Shown here one piece after another: positions 27,338 through 36,529 of a DNA stretch of 64,000 nt. This DNA is from Roseovarius nanhaiticus (GTDB taxonomy: Bacteria; Pseudomonadota; Alphaproteobacteria; Rhodobacterales; Rhodobacteraceae). The first letter of the stretch is position 1, and every line of letters starts with the position of its first letter. The translations under genes were made by a program, and so were the position numbers. A model generated the notes under the pieces. The model was not told where the DNA came from and made no database searches. It saw only the letters and a program-made list of their open reading frames with translations. The DNA lies in assembly GCF_900156535.1 (NCBI RefSeq), contig NZ_FTNV01000002.1, positions 124,001 to 188,000 of the forward strand. The letters run 5' to 3'.

Positions 27338-28128
27338 CACTGCACCTTTTCGTCTTGGTCGGTTGCCAGGGCCGCCCGCGCGCGGGGACCGTGGAAATAT
27401 TCGTGGACCCACGGATGATCCACTTTCATCAGTTCGGCCATGGTACCGACCGCCAGCACCTTTTTCTCGGCCAGCACGGCAATACGGTCGCAGATCGCGT
27501 GGAGCGAATCCAGATCATGCGTCACCAGAAACACCGTCAGCCCCAGCGTCGCCTGCAATTTGCGGATCAACGTGTCGAAGGCCGCGGCGCCGATCGGGTC
27601 AAGCCCTGCCGTCGGCTCGTCCAGAAAGACGATTTCGGGGTCGAGCGCGATGGCGCGGGCAAAGCCCGCGCGCTTGCGCATCCCGCCCGACAATTCGGAG
27701 GGGTACTTTGTCTGTGCAACCTCTTCCAGTCCGACCATGCGCACCTTGATCCCGGCCAATGTCTCGCGCAGGTCATCGGGCAGGTCCAGCTGCTCGCGCA
27801 TTGGGGCCTCGACATTCTGGCGCACGGTCAGCGATGAAAAAAGCGCGCCGTCCTGAAACATCACGCCCCAGCGGCGGCGCAGCTGCTTGTAATGCTCGGG
27901 CGACGTGCCCGCAACGCTTTGACCGAACACCTCGATACTGCCTGCATCGGGTTTCAGCAGGCCGACGATCTGTTGCAGCAGCACCGACTTGCCGGTGCCC
28001 GAGCCGCCGACAATGCCGATGATCTCACCCCGGCGCACGTCGAGGTCCAGCCCTTCGTGGACGAGGTGACTGCCGAAAGCCTTCTTCAGCCCGCGCACCT
28101 TTATGATCGGCTCCGCGTCGCTCATCAT
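27337..28128 (-). CDS. mlaF: MCE transporter ATP-binding protein (MlaF-like)
   Basis: 263-residue ABC ATPase. Walker A is GGSGTGKSVLL (about 42-52) and the signature is LSGGMRKRAGFARA, the M-R-K variant that marks MlaF/Ttg2A. Walker B FLDEPTAGLDP and H-loop THDLDS are complete. It overlaps the permease stop by four bases. Powers phospholipid or sterol-like lipid movement across the envelope. Confidence 0.9.
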   Translation of the reverse strand: MMSDAEPIIKVRGLKKAFGSHLVHEGLDLDVRRGEIIGIVGGSGTGKSVLLQQIVGLLKPDAGSIEVFGQSVAGTSPEHYKQLRRRWGVMFQDGALFSSLTVRQNVEAPMREQLDLPDDLRETLAGIKVRMVGLEEVAQTKYPSELSGGMRKRAGFARAIALDPEIVFLDEPTAGLDPIGAAAFDTLIRKLQATLGLTVFLVTHDLDSLHAICDRIAVLAEKKVLAVGTMAELMKVDHPWVHEYFHGPRARAALATDQDEKVQ

Positions 28129-29276
28129 ATTCCTATCAGTGCAAAAACGACCGAGAAAATGGCGTCCGCCACGATCACCATGAAGATCGACAGCACCACC
28201 GAGGTCGATGTCAGCCGCCCTAGAGATTCCGCGTTGCCGCCCACCTTCAGCCCTTCATAGCACCCTATGATACCGATGATCATGGCAAAGAAAGGCGCCT
28301 TGATCATGCCGACCAGAAAGTGCCAGACATCCGTGTTGCTGACCAGCCGGGCCTGAAAGACCGCGGGCGAAACGCCCAGCTCGATCCAGGACATAATGGC
28401 GCCGCCCACCAGCCCCGACAGATCCGCAATCAGCCCCAGCACCGGCAGCATCAGCACCAGCGCCAGCACCCGCGGGACCACCAGAATATCGATCGGATCA
28501 AGGCCGAGCGTGCGCATCGCATCGACCTCCTCGCGCATCTTCATCGAACCGATGGCAGCGGTATAGGCCGACCCCGACCGCCCCGCGACGATTATTGCTG
28601 TCAGCAAAATCCCCAACTCGCGCAGCACCGAAATGGCGATGAGGTCGACGACAAACACCTCGGCCCCGAACTGGCGCAGCTGGACCGAGCCCTGAAAGGC
28701 CAGCACGACGCCGATGAGGAACGACATCAGCGCGACGATGGGAATGGCGTTCCAGCCCACCTCCTGCATGTGATGTACCAGCGACGTCAGCCTGAGGCGG
28801 CGTGGATGGATCACCATATTGCCCAGCGCCGCGATGACTTGTCCCAGAAAGCTGGTCAGCTCGATCCCGACCCGTGCGCTGGACGCCGTCTTGCGCCCCA
28901 ATGCCTCGACCCGGTCGGTCAGCGAAAGGGGTTTGACGGCCCCGGTATCCTCCGGCGGCATGCTGGTCCGAACGACCTCGATCAGCTGGCTTTGCATGTC
29001 GTCGGCCCCGTGGATGGGCATCTGGGACGTGTCGCCGGTCATCCGCCTCTGCAGATCCACAACATACCACGCGCCCGCCGTATCCATGTGGCTCACCTGC
29101 GCGATATCGATGGCCTCGGCCTTCTGCTCCCGCGGCTCAAGCGTTGCAATCGTATCGATCAGCAGGCGTCCGGACAGGATCAACTGGCCATTTTCCAGCC
29201 GCACACTGGGGGGCGCGGCATCTGCGTCCTCAGCGCCGGGCTGCCGCTGAGGCGTATCCTTGTTCTGATCGGCCAT
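28125..29276 (-). CDS. mlaE: STAS-MlaE fused lipid ABC permease
   Basis: 383 residues. An N-terminal STAS-like domain (about 25-110, with VSHMDTAGAWYVVDLQRR) is fused to an MlaE permease (about 130-383). MlaE hallmarks are VHHMQEVGWNAIPIVALMSFL, RELGILLTAIIVAGRSGSAY and GSMKMREEVDAMRTLGLDP. In E. coli the STAS partner MlaB is separate, whereas the fusion is common in alphaproteobacteria. ATG at 29276 chosen; a GTG at 29300 is possible. Confidence 0.88.
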   Translation of the reverse strand: MADQNKDTPQRQPGAEDADAAPPSVRLENGQLILSGRLLIDTIATLEPREQKAEAIDIAQVSHMDTAGAWYVVDLQRRMTGDTSQMPIHGADDMQSQLIEVVRTSMPPEDTGAVKPLSLTDRVEALGRKTASSARVGIELTSFLGQVIAALGNMVIHPRRLRLTSLVHHMQEVGWNAIPIVALMSFLIGVVLAFQGSVQLRQFGAEVFVVDLIAISVLRELGILLTAIIVAGRSGSAYTAAIGSMKMREEVDAMRTLGLDPIDILVVPRVLALVLMLPVLGLIADLSGLVGGAIMSWIELGVSPAVFQARLVSNTDVWHFLVGMIKAPFFAMIIGIIGCYEGLKVGGNAESLGRLTSTSVVLSIFMVIVADAIFSVVFALIGI

Positions 29277-29550
29277 CGCTCGTCTGCACTCCGTCCGCAC
29301 TTGCCCGCGATTTTAGGCGGACGACCTTGATTGGCGTGGGCCAGCCCCAGGGCACCGGCCATACCGCGCGAGGATCCTACCCTCCACGGCGCAAAGCTGC
29401 CACCGGTCTTTCGGGCCCGCAAGTGCCCGCCAACGCCCGGCAATCTCGGGGATCAAGTATATGAAGCCGCCGCTGTTCCGATTGATGCAAATCAATGGCG
29501 CGCCCCGTTTTGCGATCCACACTTGCCCAAAGGTCATGAGAGGAAACGAC

Positions 29551-29865
29551 ATGGATATCGCAATGCGCAAGGCCGCCCTGCAGGCGCGGCGAACAGAGCT
29601 CACACAGCATCTGGAGGAAGTCGAACACACACTCGACGAAACTCCGACCAAGGATTGGGAGGATCGGTCCTCCGAGAGGCAGGGTGATGAAGTGCTGGAG
29701 GCGCTTGGCCAGGCGGAACTGGCCGAGGTCAGGCGGATCGACGCGGCCCTTGCACGGATTTCGGCCGGGACTTACGGAATTTGCCAAACCTGCGGCGACG
29801 ACATCTCGCGTGCCCGGCTGGATTTGCTGCCCGCAACGCCCTTTTGCAAGACGTGTGCGACCTGA
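29551..29865 (+). CDS. TraR/DksA-type zinc-finger protein
   Basis: 104 residues with a helical N-terminal part and a C-terminal C4 zinc finger (CQTCGDDI and CKTC, about 84-103). The finger is preceded by the family linker LARISAGTYGIC. AGAGGAAACGAC precedes the ATG at 29551. Shorter than DksA (about 150), it lacks much of the coiled coil that reaches into the RNA polymerase channel. May modulate RNA polymerase. It sits at the edge of the denitrification island and ends opposite nnrU. Confidence 0.8.
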   Translation: MDIAMRKAALQARRTELTQHLEEVEHTLDETPTKDWEDRSSERQGDEVLEALGQAELAEVRRIDAALARISAGTYGICQTCGDDISRARLDLLPATPFCKTCAT

Positions 29866-29918
29866 CCTGCGCGGCTTTGCGATGGATCACCGGCGCACCG
29901 CTGGCGATTGGTCTTAGC

Positions 29919-30587
29919 CTAGAGGGCCGAAACGCCAATAACGTAAGGATGAAGGATCAAAAGCGCCGCGAACACGGCGACGCCGACCACAATTCGAAAT
30001 GCAAGTTCTGCCCATGACGCGGCTCTTGTGAAAATTGGCGCTTGGGCAACCGCAGCGTTCAGCTCGGTCCAAGCGCCGTCGCCCATCTGGCGCCTCTTGC
30101 GGCGATTGATCAAGGCACGGCCCGCGATTGCAAAACCTGCCAGAACACCGAAAAGCAACACATGCGCCAGATCACCATTCGGCAGCAGATGCAGCCCGGC
30201 CCAGAGTGCGAGGGCAACAAGAACGGGATGGCGAAAGATCCGGACAATGCCCGGCCGCGCCGGATCAAACTCTGAGTTCCGCGCACCGCCAAAAGAAAAC
30301 GGATTGGGCCGCCCAAGGCTGATCGCCACGATCAGACACGTGACGAGCATGCCAAGATGCACGGCGTGGCGGTGCCATGGCATCTGCGCCCAAAGCTGCA
30401 GATAAGGCGCGCGTCCCGCCGACCAGATCAGCAGCGCCAGCATCCCGAGCGAGAGGATCGAATAGGCCACGGTGAACCCTCGCGGCCCGATTCGGGCAGT
30501 GATCCGCGACTTGATGGCCGGGCGCACGGGGACCGAGTGTGTCAGGAAAAACACCCCAAAGACAAATGCGAACCCCGTCCATGTCAT
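29919..30587 (-). CDS. nnrU: NnrU family membrane protein
   Basis: 222 residues with about six hydrophobic segments. It starts MTWTGFAFVFGVFFLTHSVP, and FGGARNSEFDPARPGIVRIFRHPVLVAL is the NnrU core (related to isoprenylcysteine methyltransferase-type membrane enzymes). NnrU is required for nitrite/NO respiration in Rhodobacter, with no defined reaction. ATG overlaps the NnrS stop (ATGA). Last gene of the nor cluster. Confidence 0.87.
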   Translation of the reverse strand: MTWTGFAFVFGVFFLTHSVPVRPAIKSRITARIGPRGFTVAYSILSLGMLALLIWSAGRAPYLQLWAQMPWHRHAVHLGMLVTCLIVAISLGRPNPFSFGGARNSEFDPARPGIVRIFRHPVLVALALWAGLHLLPNGDLAHVLLFGVLAGFAIAGRALINRRKRRQMGDGAWTELNAAVAQAPIFTRAASWAELAFRIVVGVAVFAALLILHPYVIGVSAL

Positions 30588-31777
30588 GGTTGCACCGGCG
30601 GCTTGGGCCGCAGCAAGGCAGGCCCGTAGGCCAAGGCAAAGCCGAGGAATGCCGCCAGCCACAGGATGCCCGCGACATAGCTCATCTCGGGCCAGACCGA
30701 TGTGATGAGCCGCGCAACAACCGACCCGAAAACACAAAGGTAAATCGCAACCGTCGCTGCGTTTGCCGTCAATGCGCGCCCGGTATGGCCCAGCGTGGCC
30801 CGTGTCATGACCGCAAGGGTCATGGACCCGATCGCGCCTGCCATCCACAAATGTTGCGCACCGGCCGCGCCGGAGCCGCCCATGATCTGATCAAGTCCCA
30901 GCGCGATAGCCCCGAGGGGAATAAACGCATAGGCAGCATGCAACACCCAGACCAGCGGCTCGGCCAGGGTTCTGTGGCCCTGCCAGCGCAATTGCCGCGC
31001 CAGGTGCAAGACCCCCATGATGATCAAAGCCACCGCTGTCAGCTGCGCGAATGGCTGCGCGACCCAAAGCGCCAGGACCGCGATGCTGAAAAGAAGCACG
31101 GCCTTGTCGAAACGCTGCATCGGCGGCGCAGGGCGCGCCAGGCTTTCGGTCCGCGCCAGCCAGTTGCGGGTGAAGGACGGAATGATGCGCCCGCCGATCA
31201 CGGCGATCATCATGATCCCGGTCGCCAGGCCCAAGCGCAACCCGGTGCCTTGCGCCGCGTAATCGCCACTGAGGGCCTCAATGTGAAACAGCCCGTTCGC
31301 CACCGTGAACACGGCCAGCAGCCCGAGCACCATGAGGTTGCGCCAATTCTTGCCCGCGACGATCTCGCGCAGGATCAACGCGCCCAGAACAAGCGGGAAG
31401 GCCAGATCGACCGCTGGCGCCACGGCCGGAGGCAAAGCCGCCGAGACTAGCACGACGGCCCGGCCCGCCAGCCACAAGCAAAAGAGCGCAGCCAGCCGCC
31501 AGCCGACCATAGGCAGGCGCCCGGTCCAATTCGGAACCGCAGTCAAGAGAAAGCCTGCGAGAACGGCGCCCAGATATCCGAACAGAAACTCGTGCGCGTG
31601 CCATGATACCGGATCGAAGCGTGAGGGCAGATCGACCATACCTGCCAGCGTGGCCAGCCAAAGGACCATGGCAAGCAGCGCCCAGACGGCGCCAAAGAGA
31701 AAGAAGGGGCGAAAGCCGAAACTGAAGAGCGCGGGCCCCTTCCATGCGCGCATCTGCTCTGCCGATGTCTTTGCCAC
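30584..31777 (-). CDS. nnrS: NnrS family heme/copper membrane protein
   Basis: 397 residues and about twelve transmembrane segments. FSFGFRPFFLFGAVWALLAM, WHAHEFLFGYLGAVLAGFLL and the HLWMAGAIGSMTLAVMTRATLGHTGR region are family signatures, with conserved His expected to bind heme. NnrS relieves nitrosative stress linked to NO reductase. GTG start shares one base with the preceding stop (TAGTG). Membrane partner in the denitrification cluster. Confidence 0.9.
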   Translation of the reverse strand: MAKTSAEQMRAWKGPALFSFGFRPFFLFGAVWALLAMVLWLATLAGMVDLPSRFDPVSWHAHEFLFGYLGAVLAGFLLTAVPNWTGRLPMVGWRLAALFCLWLAGRAVVLVSAALPPAVAPAVDLAFPLVLGALILREIVAGKNWRNLMVLGLLAVFTVANGLFHIEALSGDYAAQGTGLRLGLATGIMMIAVIGGRIIPSFTRNWLARTESLARPAPPMQRFDKAVLLFSIAVLALWVAQPFAQLTAVALIIMGVLHLARQLRWQGHRTLAEPLVWVLHAAYAFIPLGAIALGLDQIMGGSGAAGAQHLWMAGAIGSMTLAVMTRATLGHTGRALTANAATVAIYLCVFGSVVARLITSVWPEMSYVAGILWLAAFLGFALAYGPALLRPKPPVQP

Positions 31778-32031
31778 TAGCGGCCTCCGATCTCCGTGCG
31801 CGCAGTCTTGAGGACTGTTCCATCCTCAGAGCAAGTCAGGCGCACTTTCTTGTTTTCGTGATAGAATGTCAGCCGAATGCGGCCTGCATCCTCGTCCACG
31901 CCGGTCTCGAACCTGCTGGTGATGTCGCCGCTGCGCATCTTGGCCCGAACGTCCTCGGGGCTTAGGCCCAGAAGGCCGGCCAGATCAGCGGCGTCGATCA
32001 CCGGCTGGCCATCTTTCATCTCGACCTTCAT
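31777..32031 (-). CDS. DUF6522-like small cytoplasmic protein
   Basis: 84 residues, starting MKVEMKDGQPVIDAADLAGL. A helical N-terminal half containing LLGLSPEDVRAKMRSGDITS, a possible helix-turn-helix-like segment, is followed by beta strands (RIRLTFYHENKKVRLTCSED). Similar small proteins sit with nnrS in Rhodobacteraceae. Function unknown. ATG overlaps the 89-residue gene's stop (ATGA), and its own stop overlaps nnrS. Confidence 0.72.
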   Translation of the reverse strand: MKVEMKDGQPVIDAADLAGLLGLSPEDVRAKMRSGDITSRFETGVDEDAGRIRLTFYHENKKVRLTCSEDGTVLKTARTEIGGR

Positions 32032-32297
32032 GACGCCCGGCTCTCTTCTGCGGCTGTTCCGTCGGCCTTGTCCATCAGGCGCCGGATATGCCGGGCAAAA
32101 TACCACGCCGCAGGCACGCCGATCACGCCGCCCAGCGCAAGGGACCACGCCGTCGATGCGATGGGCCCGCCAATCCAGCTAAAGATCAGCGAGGCGAAAA
32201 AGACGTTGACCGCCGCGGCGCCCGCCGCGAACGGATAAAGAACCAACGCAAGCTTGCGCGTGGACCATCCCTCCCGCTGCGCCGCGCCTTCGGTCAT
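32028..32297 (-). CDS. Small two-helix membrane protein of the nor operon
   Basis: 89 residues with hydrophobic segments at about 15-42 (ALVLYPFAAGAAAVNVFFAS) and 48-70. Unrecognised beyond its resemblance to small conserved Rhodobacterales membrane proteins next to nor genes. ATGA overlaps on both sides place it firmly in the norD-nnrU transcript. Possibly an assembly or stability factor for NorCB or NnrS. Confidence 0.7.
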   Translation of the reverse strand: MTEGAAQREGWSTRKLALVLYPFAAGAAAVNVFFASLIFSWIGGPIASTAWSLALGGVIGVPAAWYFARHIRRLMDKADGTAAEESRAS

Positions 32298-32470
32298 CGC
32301 CGCGCCACCAGCCGTTGTACCAGAACCATCGCGGCAATCAGGCCCACACACGCCACCGCATACCAAAACTCGGCCGTTGCCGATTGGGCCTGCGGGATGG
32401 GGCGATCGAAACCTTCCGCAGAGGCGGATGTGGCGAGGGCGATGGCAATGAAAGCGCCTAGAATACGCAT
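32294..32470 (-). CDS. 58-residue signal-anchored membrane peptide after norD
   Basis: Short gene read directly from the minus strand. It encodes MRILGAFIAIALATSASAEG (signal peptide, cleavage near residue 18), a short polar stretch and one transmembrane helix (about 35-52), ending RLVARR. AGGAGA stands 7 bases before the ATG and is itself the end of norD (stop 2 bases upstream). Its TGA overlaps the next gene (ATGA). Tight coupling argues it is real. NorE/NorF-like small subunits occupy this place in other denitrifiers, but I see no clear match. Confidence 0.7.
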   Translation of the reverse strand: MRILGAFIAIALATSASAEGFDRPIPQAQSATAEFWYAVACVGLIAAMVLVQRLVARR

Positions 32471-32471
32471 C

Positions 32472-34355
32472 TTAATTCTCCTGTGTGAGTGTGCGGTAAA
32501 TGTCGGGTAGCGCGCGGGTCAGGCGCGCGGGGTTCGGCAGCAGGGTAAATCCGCCGCGGCCAAAGATACGGGCGAACCAGTCCTGCCCGTCCTCGTCGAT
32601 AACGATGCCATGCAGACTTTCGCCTGCGGCTCTCGCCTCGCGAACGGCCATATGACTGTCCTCGATCCCGTGCTGGCCTTCGTAGTGATCCAGATCATTT
32701 GGCTTGCCGTCCGTCAAGACGATCAGCAACTTGCGCGCGCTCGGCTCTTCGGCCAGCTGTGCGCTGACATGGCGGATCGCGGCGCCAAGGCGGGTATAAT
32801 GGCCGGGTTTGAGCGCTCCGATATTCGCGGTGATCTCGCCGGACATGGGCGTATCGAAGTCCTTGCAGCGGGTCAGGAACACGCGGTCGCGCCGCAGCGA
32901 GGAAAAGCCCCAGATGCCCAGCCGGTCTCCGGCGGCGTCGATACCGCCAGCCAGCGCGGCCATCGCTTCGCGCGCCACCTCGATCACCGATGTGTCGCCA
33001 ATGGCGGCCTCGGTCGAGCGCGAGGTGTCGATCAGGAACGCGACCGACAGATCACGCTCGGTCTGACGCGCGGATTGCCAGATCCGGTCCGACCCGCGCC
33101 CCGTCGCCTTCAGATCGGCGCGCGCAGTCAGCAGCGCGTCGAGGTCCAGCTCGGAGCCGTCCACCTGGCGCGGTTGCAGGATGCGGCGCGGGCGCAGCGC
33201 ATCGAACTGGCGCCGCACTTCGCGCATCCGGCGCTCGTCAGGTTGAAAACGCGTATCGCCGGGCTGCGCGGGCGCGTCCAGAACGCGGCAATGCGCGTCC
33301 ATGTAGCTGCGGCTGCGGTGGTTCCACTCGGGGTAGGTGTGAATGCCCGCCAGCGCCTCGTGATCGGCATCGGCGGGCGACAGGTCCAGATGCAGACGCA
33401 GGCGCGTTGCGGCCTTGCGGTCCTGCTTGGACAGGACGATCTCGTCCTGATCATCCGCCGCCTTCTGAGCATTCTCATCATCGTCGTCATCGACGCTGCG
33501 GTTGATGTTCATCGATTCGACCCAGGACAGGATCGACTCGAACCGGTGCATGATAAAGCTGTCTTTGCGGTTTTGCTGCTCCTGATCCTTGCGCAAACCC
33601 AGCTTGCGGTTGGTCAGGGCGGCGTTCGGCGGCGGTGCGGCCGGATCGGCCTGCTCGTCCCCTGCAGCCGCGCCCTGCCCCGGCGCGGCAAAGCGCAGCC
33701 AGATGGGAACAGGTGCCGTGGGCATATAGCCGCGCGGCGCTGGCGCGCTGGCCAGAACGGGCGCGCCACCACACAGCTGATCGCGGATGGCAGCTTCCAT
33801 TGCCGCCTCCTGCGCGGGGCGCAGGAGATCGGGGCGCGCCGCGACGCAATGCCGTGCCATCTGCGCGTAGGGCTGCCGCAATCCGGGGCAGGCGGCATAG
33901 GCCGCATCTGACGCGGCGGCGTTGGCGCGGATCTGGGCGCAATCCTGCGCCGGGCCTTCGCCCGACAGATCAAGCCGGGACACATCCATCAGCGCTGCCA
34001 GCGCCGTCAGCCAGAAATAGGCGGCACGGTTCAGCGCCGCATCTGGAAAAGCGGCAATGAAGGGCGGCAGCGACAGCCGCTCGCCATCATATGCGGCGAC
34101 CCATTCACGATCTTGATCCGCGCCCAGCTTGCGGCGCAGGGGCTGGCGATGCTTTACCACCGTCGCCGCTGCCTCATTCAGCTCGGTGCCCGGCGCGCCG
34201 CCGAGCGAGCGAAAGAGCACCGCCAGGCTTGGCCGGACCGAGGCCAGCGTGACGCTCGCCTCGGGAAAGGTGACACCGGCGCCGATTCCGTTGGCCATGT
34301 CGTGCCACAGATTGCCAACGGTCTCTTCCGGCTCCATCAGATCAAGAAGGTGCAT
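32472..34355 (-). CDS. norD: Nitric oxide reductase activation protein NorD
   Basis: 627-residue cytoplasmic protein with a C-terminal von Willebrand A domain. The MIDAS motif DTSRST is in SVAFLIDTSRSTEAAIGDTS (about 435-454), followed by LIVLTDGKPNDLDHYEG. The central region is acidic (a run of Asp around residues 288-294). NorD works with the AAA+ ATPase NorQ to mature NorCB, probably inserting the non-heme iron. Length is normal for the family. Five bases follow norQ. Confidence 0.92.
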   Translation of the reverse strand: MHLLDLMEPEETVGNLWHDMANGIGAGVTFPEASVTLASVRPSLAVLFRSLGGAPGTELNEAAATVVKHRQPLRRKLGADQDREWVAAYDGERLSLPPFIAAFPDAALNRAAYFWLTALAALMDVSRLDLSGEGPAQDCAQIRANAAASDAAYAACPGLRQPYAQMARHCVAARPDLLRPAQEAAMEAAIRDQLCGGAPVLASAPAPRGYMPTAPVPIWLRFAAPGQGAAAGDEQADPAAPPPNAALTNRKLGLRKDQEQQNRKDSFIMHRFESILSWVESMNINRSVDDDDDENAQKAADDQDEIVLSKQDRKAATRLRLHLDLSPADADHEALAGIHTYPEWNHRSRSYMDAHCRVLDAPAQPGDTRFQPDERRMREVRRQFDALRPRRILQPRQVDGSELDLDALLTARADLKATGRGSDRIWQSARQTERDLSVAFLIDTSRSTEAAIGDTSVIEVAREAMAALAGGIDAAGDRLGIWGFSSLRRDRVFLTRCKDFDTPMSGEITANIGALKPGHYTRLGAAIRHVSAQLAEEPSARKLLIVLTDGKPNDLDHYEGQHGIEDSHMAVREARAAGESLHGIVIDEDGQDWFARIFGRGGFTLLPNPARLTRALPDIYRTLTQEN

Positions 34356-34360
34356 GGGAT

Positions 34361-35155
34361 CTATCCGTATATGGTCGAGACAAGGTCGCGCAGCGCCTGC
34401 TGCGTGTCAGACTCATCACTCAGCGGTTCGATCACGGCAGCCTCCAGCGCCTGATCGACGCCCATGCCGGATGCCATCAAGGTCGCGGCATAGATCAGAA
34501 GACGGGTCGATACGCCCTCTTCCAGATCCATGCCCGAGAGGCGCCGGATATGGCCCGCCAAGCGCACCAGAGGCGCAACGCGGCCCGGCTCCAGCCCGCT
34601 TTCAGCGGCGACGACGGCGATCTCGGTCTCGGCCTGGGGGAAGTCGAAGCTGATCGACAGGAACCGCTGGCGCGTCGACGGTTTCAGCCGTTTCAGCACG
34701 TTCTGGTAGCCGGGATTATAGCTGGCCACCAGCATGAAGCCCTTGGGCGCGACCAGCTCTTCGCCGGTGCGGTCGATCATCAGGGTGCGGCGCGTGTCGG
34801 TCAGCGGGTGCAGCACCACGGTGACGTCCTTGCGCGCCTCGACCACTTCGTCGAGATAGCAGATGCCGCCCTCGCGTACCGCGCAGGTCAGCGGGCCGTC
34901 GACCCAGACCGTCTCGCCGCCCTTGAGCAGGTAGCGCCCGATCAGGTCGGCCGCCGACAGATCGTCATGGCAGGCGACGGTGTAGAGAGACTTGCCCATC
35001 TTGGCGGCCATATGCTCGACAAAGCGGGTTTTGCCGCAGCCGGTAGGCCCCTTCAAAAGAAGGGGCAAACCGTTTTCATAAGCTGTCTCGAAGAGGTCGC
35101 ATTCGCGGCCCGTCGCCTTGTAGAAAGGCAGCTTTGGTGTGGTTGCGATATTCAT
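34361..35155 (-). CDS. norQ: AAA+ ATPase NorQ (CbbQ/NirQ family)
   Basis: 264-residue MoxR-type AAA+ ATPase. Walker A GPTGCGKTRF (36-45), Walker B ICYLDEVVEAR (about 93-103) and sensor motif MLVASYNPGYQ (about 141-151) are intact. It forms the chaperone pair with NorD. It lies between norB and norD, in the normal norCBQD order, 3 bases after norB. Confidence 0.93.
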   Translation of the reverse strand: MNIATTPKLPFYKATGRECDLFETAYENGLPLLLKGPTGCGKTRFVEHMAAKMGKSLYTVACHDDLSAADLIGRYLLKGGETVWVDGPLTCAVREGGICYLDEVVEARKDVTVVLHPLTDTRRTLMIDRTGEELVAPKGFMLVASYNPGYQNVLKRLKPSTRQRFLSISFDFPQAETEIAVVAAESGLEPGRVAPLVRLAGHIRRLSGMDLEEGVSTRLLIYAATLMASGMGVDQALEAAVIEPLSDESDTQQALRDLVSTIYG

Positions 35156-35158
35156 GGG

Positions 35159-36508
35159 TTACTCTCCAGGAACTGGGTTGGCGGGACCGGGCTCGATGAT
35201 CTCGCGTTTGCGCACCACCAACATCGAGTAGATGTAGAGGAGTGCACCGATCACGACCGCGGCCCCCGCGCCGAAGCGCATCATGTAGAAGATGGCCAGA
35301 TCGTCCTGCACCGTCATGTAGTAGTCACCGATGACGCGCTGCATATGCGTCTGGATGGTGCCTGCGAAGGTCAGCACGAAGGTCATGAACGCCATGCCGC
35401 CTGTCATCAGCCAGAAGGAGGCCATGTTGAGCACCTGGTTGTAAGGCGCGCGGTTCTTCAGCATCGGGAAGGCATAGGTGAACATCGCAAGGTTGAGGGC
35501 CACGTAAGCGCCGTAGAACGACAGGTGCCCGTGGGCTGCGGTGATCTGCGTGCCGTGGCTGTAGAAGTTCACCCCGTGCAGCGTGTGCAGGAAGCCCCAG
35601 ACACCCGCGCCGAAGAAGGCGACGGTGGAGGATCCGAGCGACCACAGGAGCGCCGCCTTGTTCGGGTGGTTCTTGCGGCCCTTCCAGACCATGACAAAGG
35701 CGAATGTCATCATCAGGAAGAAGGGGATCACCTCGAAGGTAGAGAAGATGCTGCCAACCCACTGCCAGTAACCCGGCAGACCGATCCAGTAGAAGTGGTG
35801 GCCAGTACCGAGGATGCCGCTGAAAAGCGCGGTGGCGACGATGACATAAAGCCACTTCTCCACCACTTCGCGGTCAACGCCCGTCAGCTTGAGCAAGAGG
35901 AACGCGAGGATCGACGCCATGACCAGCTCCCAGGTCGCTTCGACCCAGAGATGGACGACGAACCACCAGTACATCTTGTCTAGGCTGAGGTTGTCGGGGT
36001 TGATGAAGGCAAAGATCCAAAGCAGCGACAAAAGCCACAGACCCATGAGCAGCACGTTGGTGATCGCCGTCTTCTTGCCCGCCAGCACCGTCATCGAGAT
36101 GTTGAAGAGGAAGATCAGGGCCGCGACGAGGATGCCGAACTTGACCCAGAGCGGTTGCTCGAGAAATTCGCGTCCGCCATGGATGCCGACAAGATAGCTG
36201 CCCACCGCGCCCAGCGTGCCGACCAGAAGGATGATCAGCTGAACATAGGCCAGCATGGGCGAGTAGATCTCGCGCTCGCTCTCCTCGGGGATGAGGAAAT
36301 AGGCCGCGCCGAAAAAGCCCAGCAGCAGCCAGACGATAAGGGCGTTCGTGTGGATCATGCGGATCACGTTGAACGGCAGGATCTCGGACAGGAAGTTGGG
36401 CGAGACATAAATCCACCCGGCGACAAGCCCGCCGGTGACCTGGATGCCAAAGAGGGCGATGGCTGCCAGGAAGTACCAGTAGGCGACTTTTTGAGATTGA
36501 TATTTCAT
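35159..36508 (-). CDS. norB: Nitric oxide reductase large subunit NorB
   Basis: 449-residue, twelve-helix heme-copper-family enzyme that reduces 2 NO to N2O at the cytoplasmic membrane. Visible heme/iron ligands are in RMIHTNAL, FVVHLWVEATWE, ILGTGHHFYWIG (FeB His pair) and TAAHGHLSFYGAY. AGGAAAGG precedes the ATG. Length fits cNOR rather than the longer quinol-type qNOR, agreeing with the separate NorC. Confidence 0.97.
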   Translation of the reverse strand: MKYQSQKVAYWYFLAAIALFGIQVTGGLVAGWIYVSPNFLSEILPFNVIRMIHTNALIVWLLLGFFGAAYFLIPEESEREIYSPMLAYVQLIILLVGTLGAVGSYLVGIHGGREFLEQPLWVKFGILVAALIFLFNISMTVLAGKKTAITNVLLMGLWLLSLLWIFAFINPDNLSLDKMYWWFVVHLWVEATWELVMASILAFLLLKLTGVDREVVEKWLYVIVATALFSGILGTGHHFYWIGLPGYWQWVGSIFSTFEVIPFFLMMTFAFVMVWKGRKNHPNKAALLWSLGSSTVAFFGAGVWGFLHTLHGVNFYSHGTQITAAHGHLSFYGAYVALNLAMFTYAFPMLKNRAPYNQVLNMASFWLMTGGMAFMTFVLTFAGTIQTHMQRVIGDYYMTVQDDLAIFYMMRFGAGAAVVIGALLYIYSMLVVRKREIIEPGPANPVPGE

Positions 36509-36529
36509 TGGGGTATCCTTTCCTGCGCC

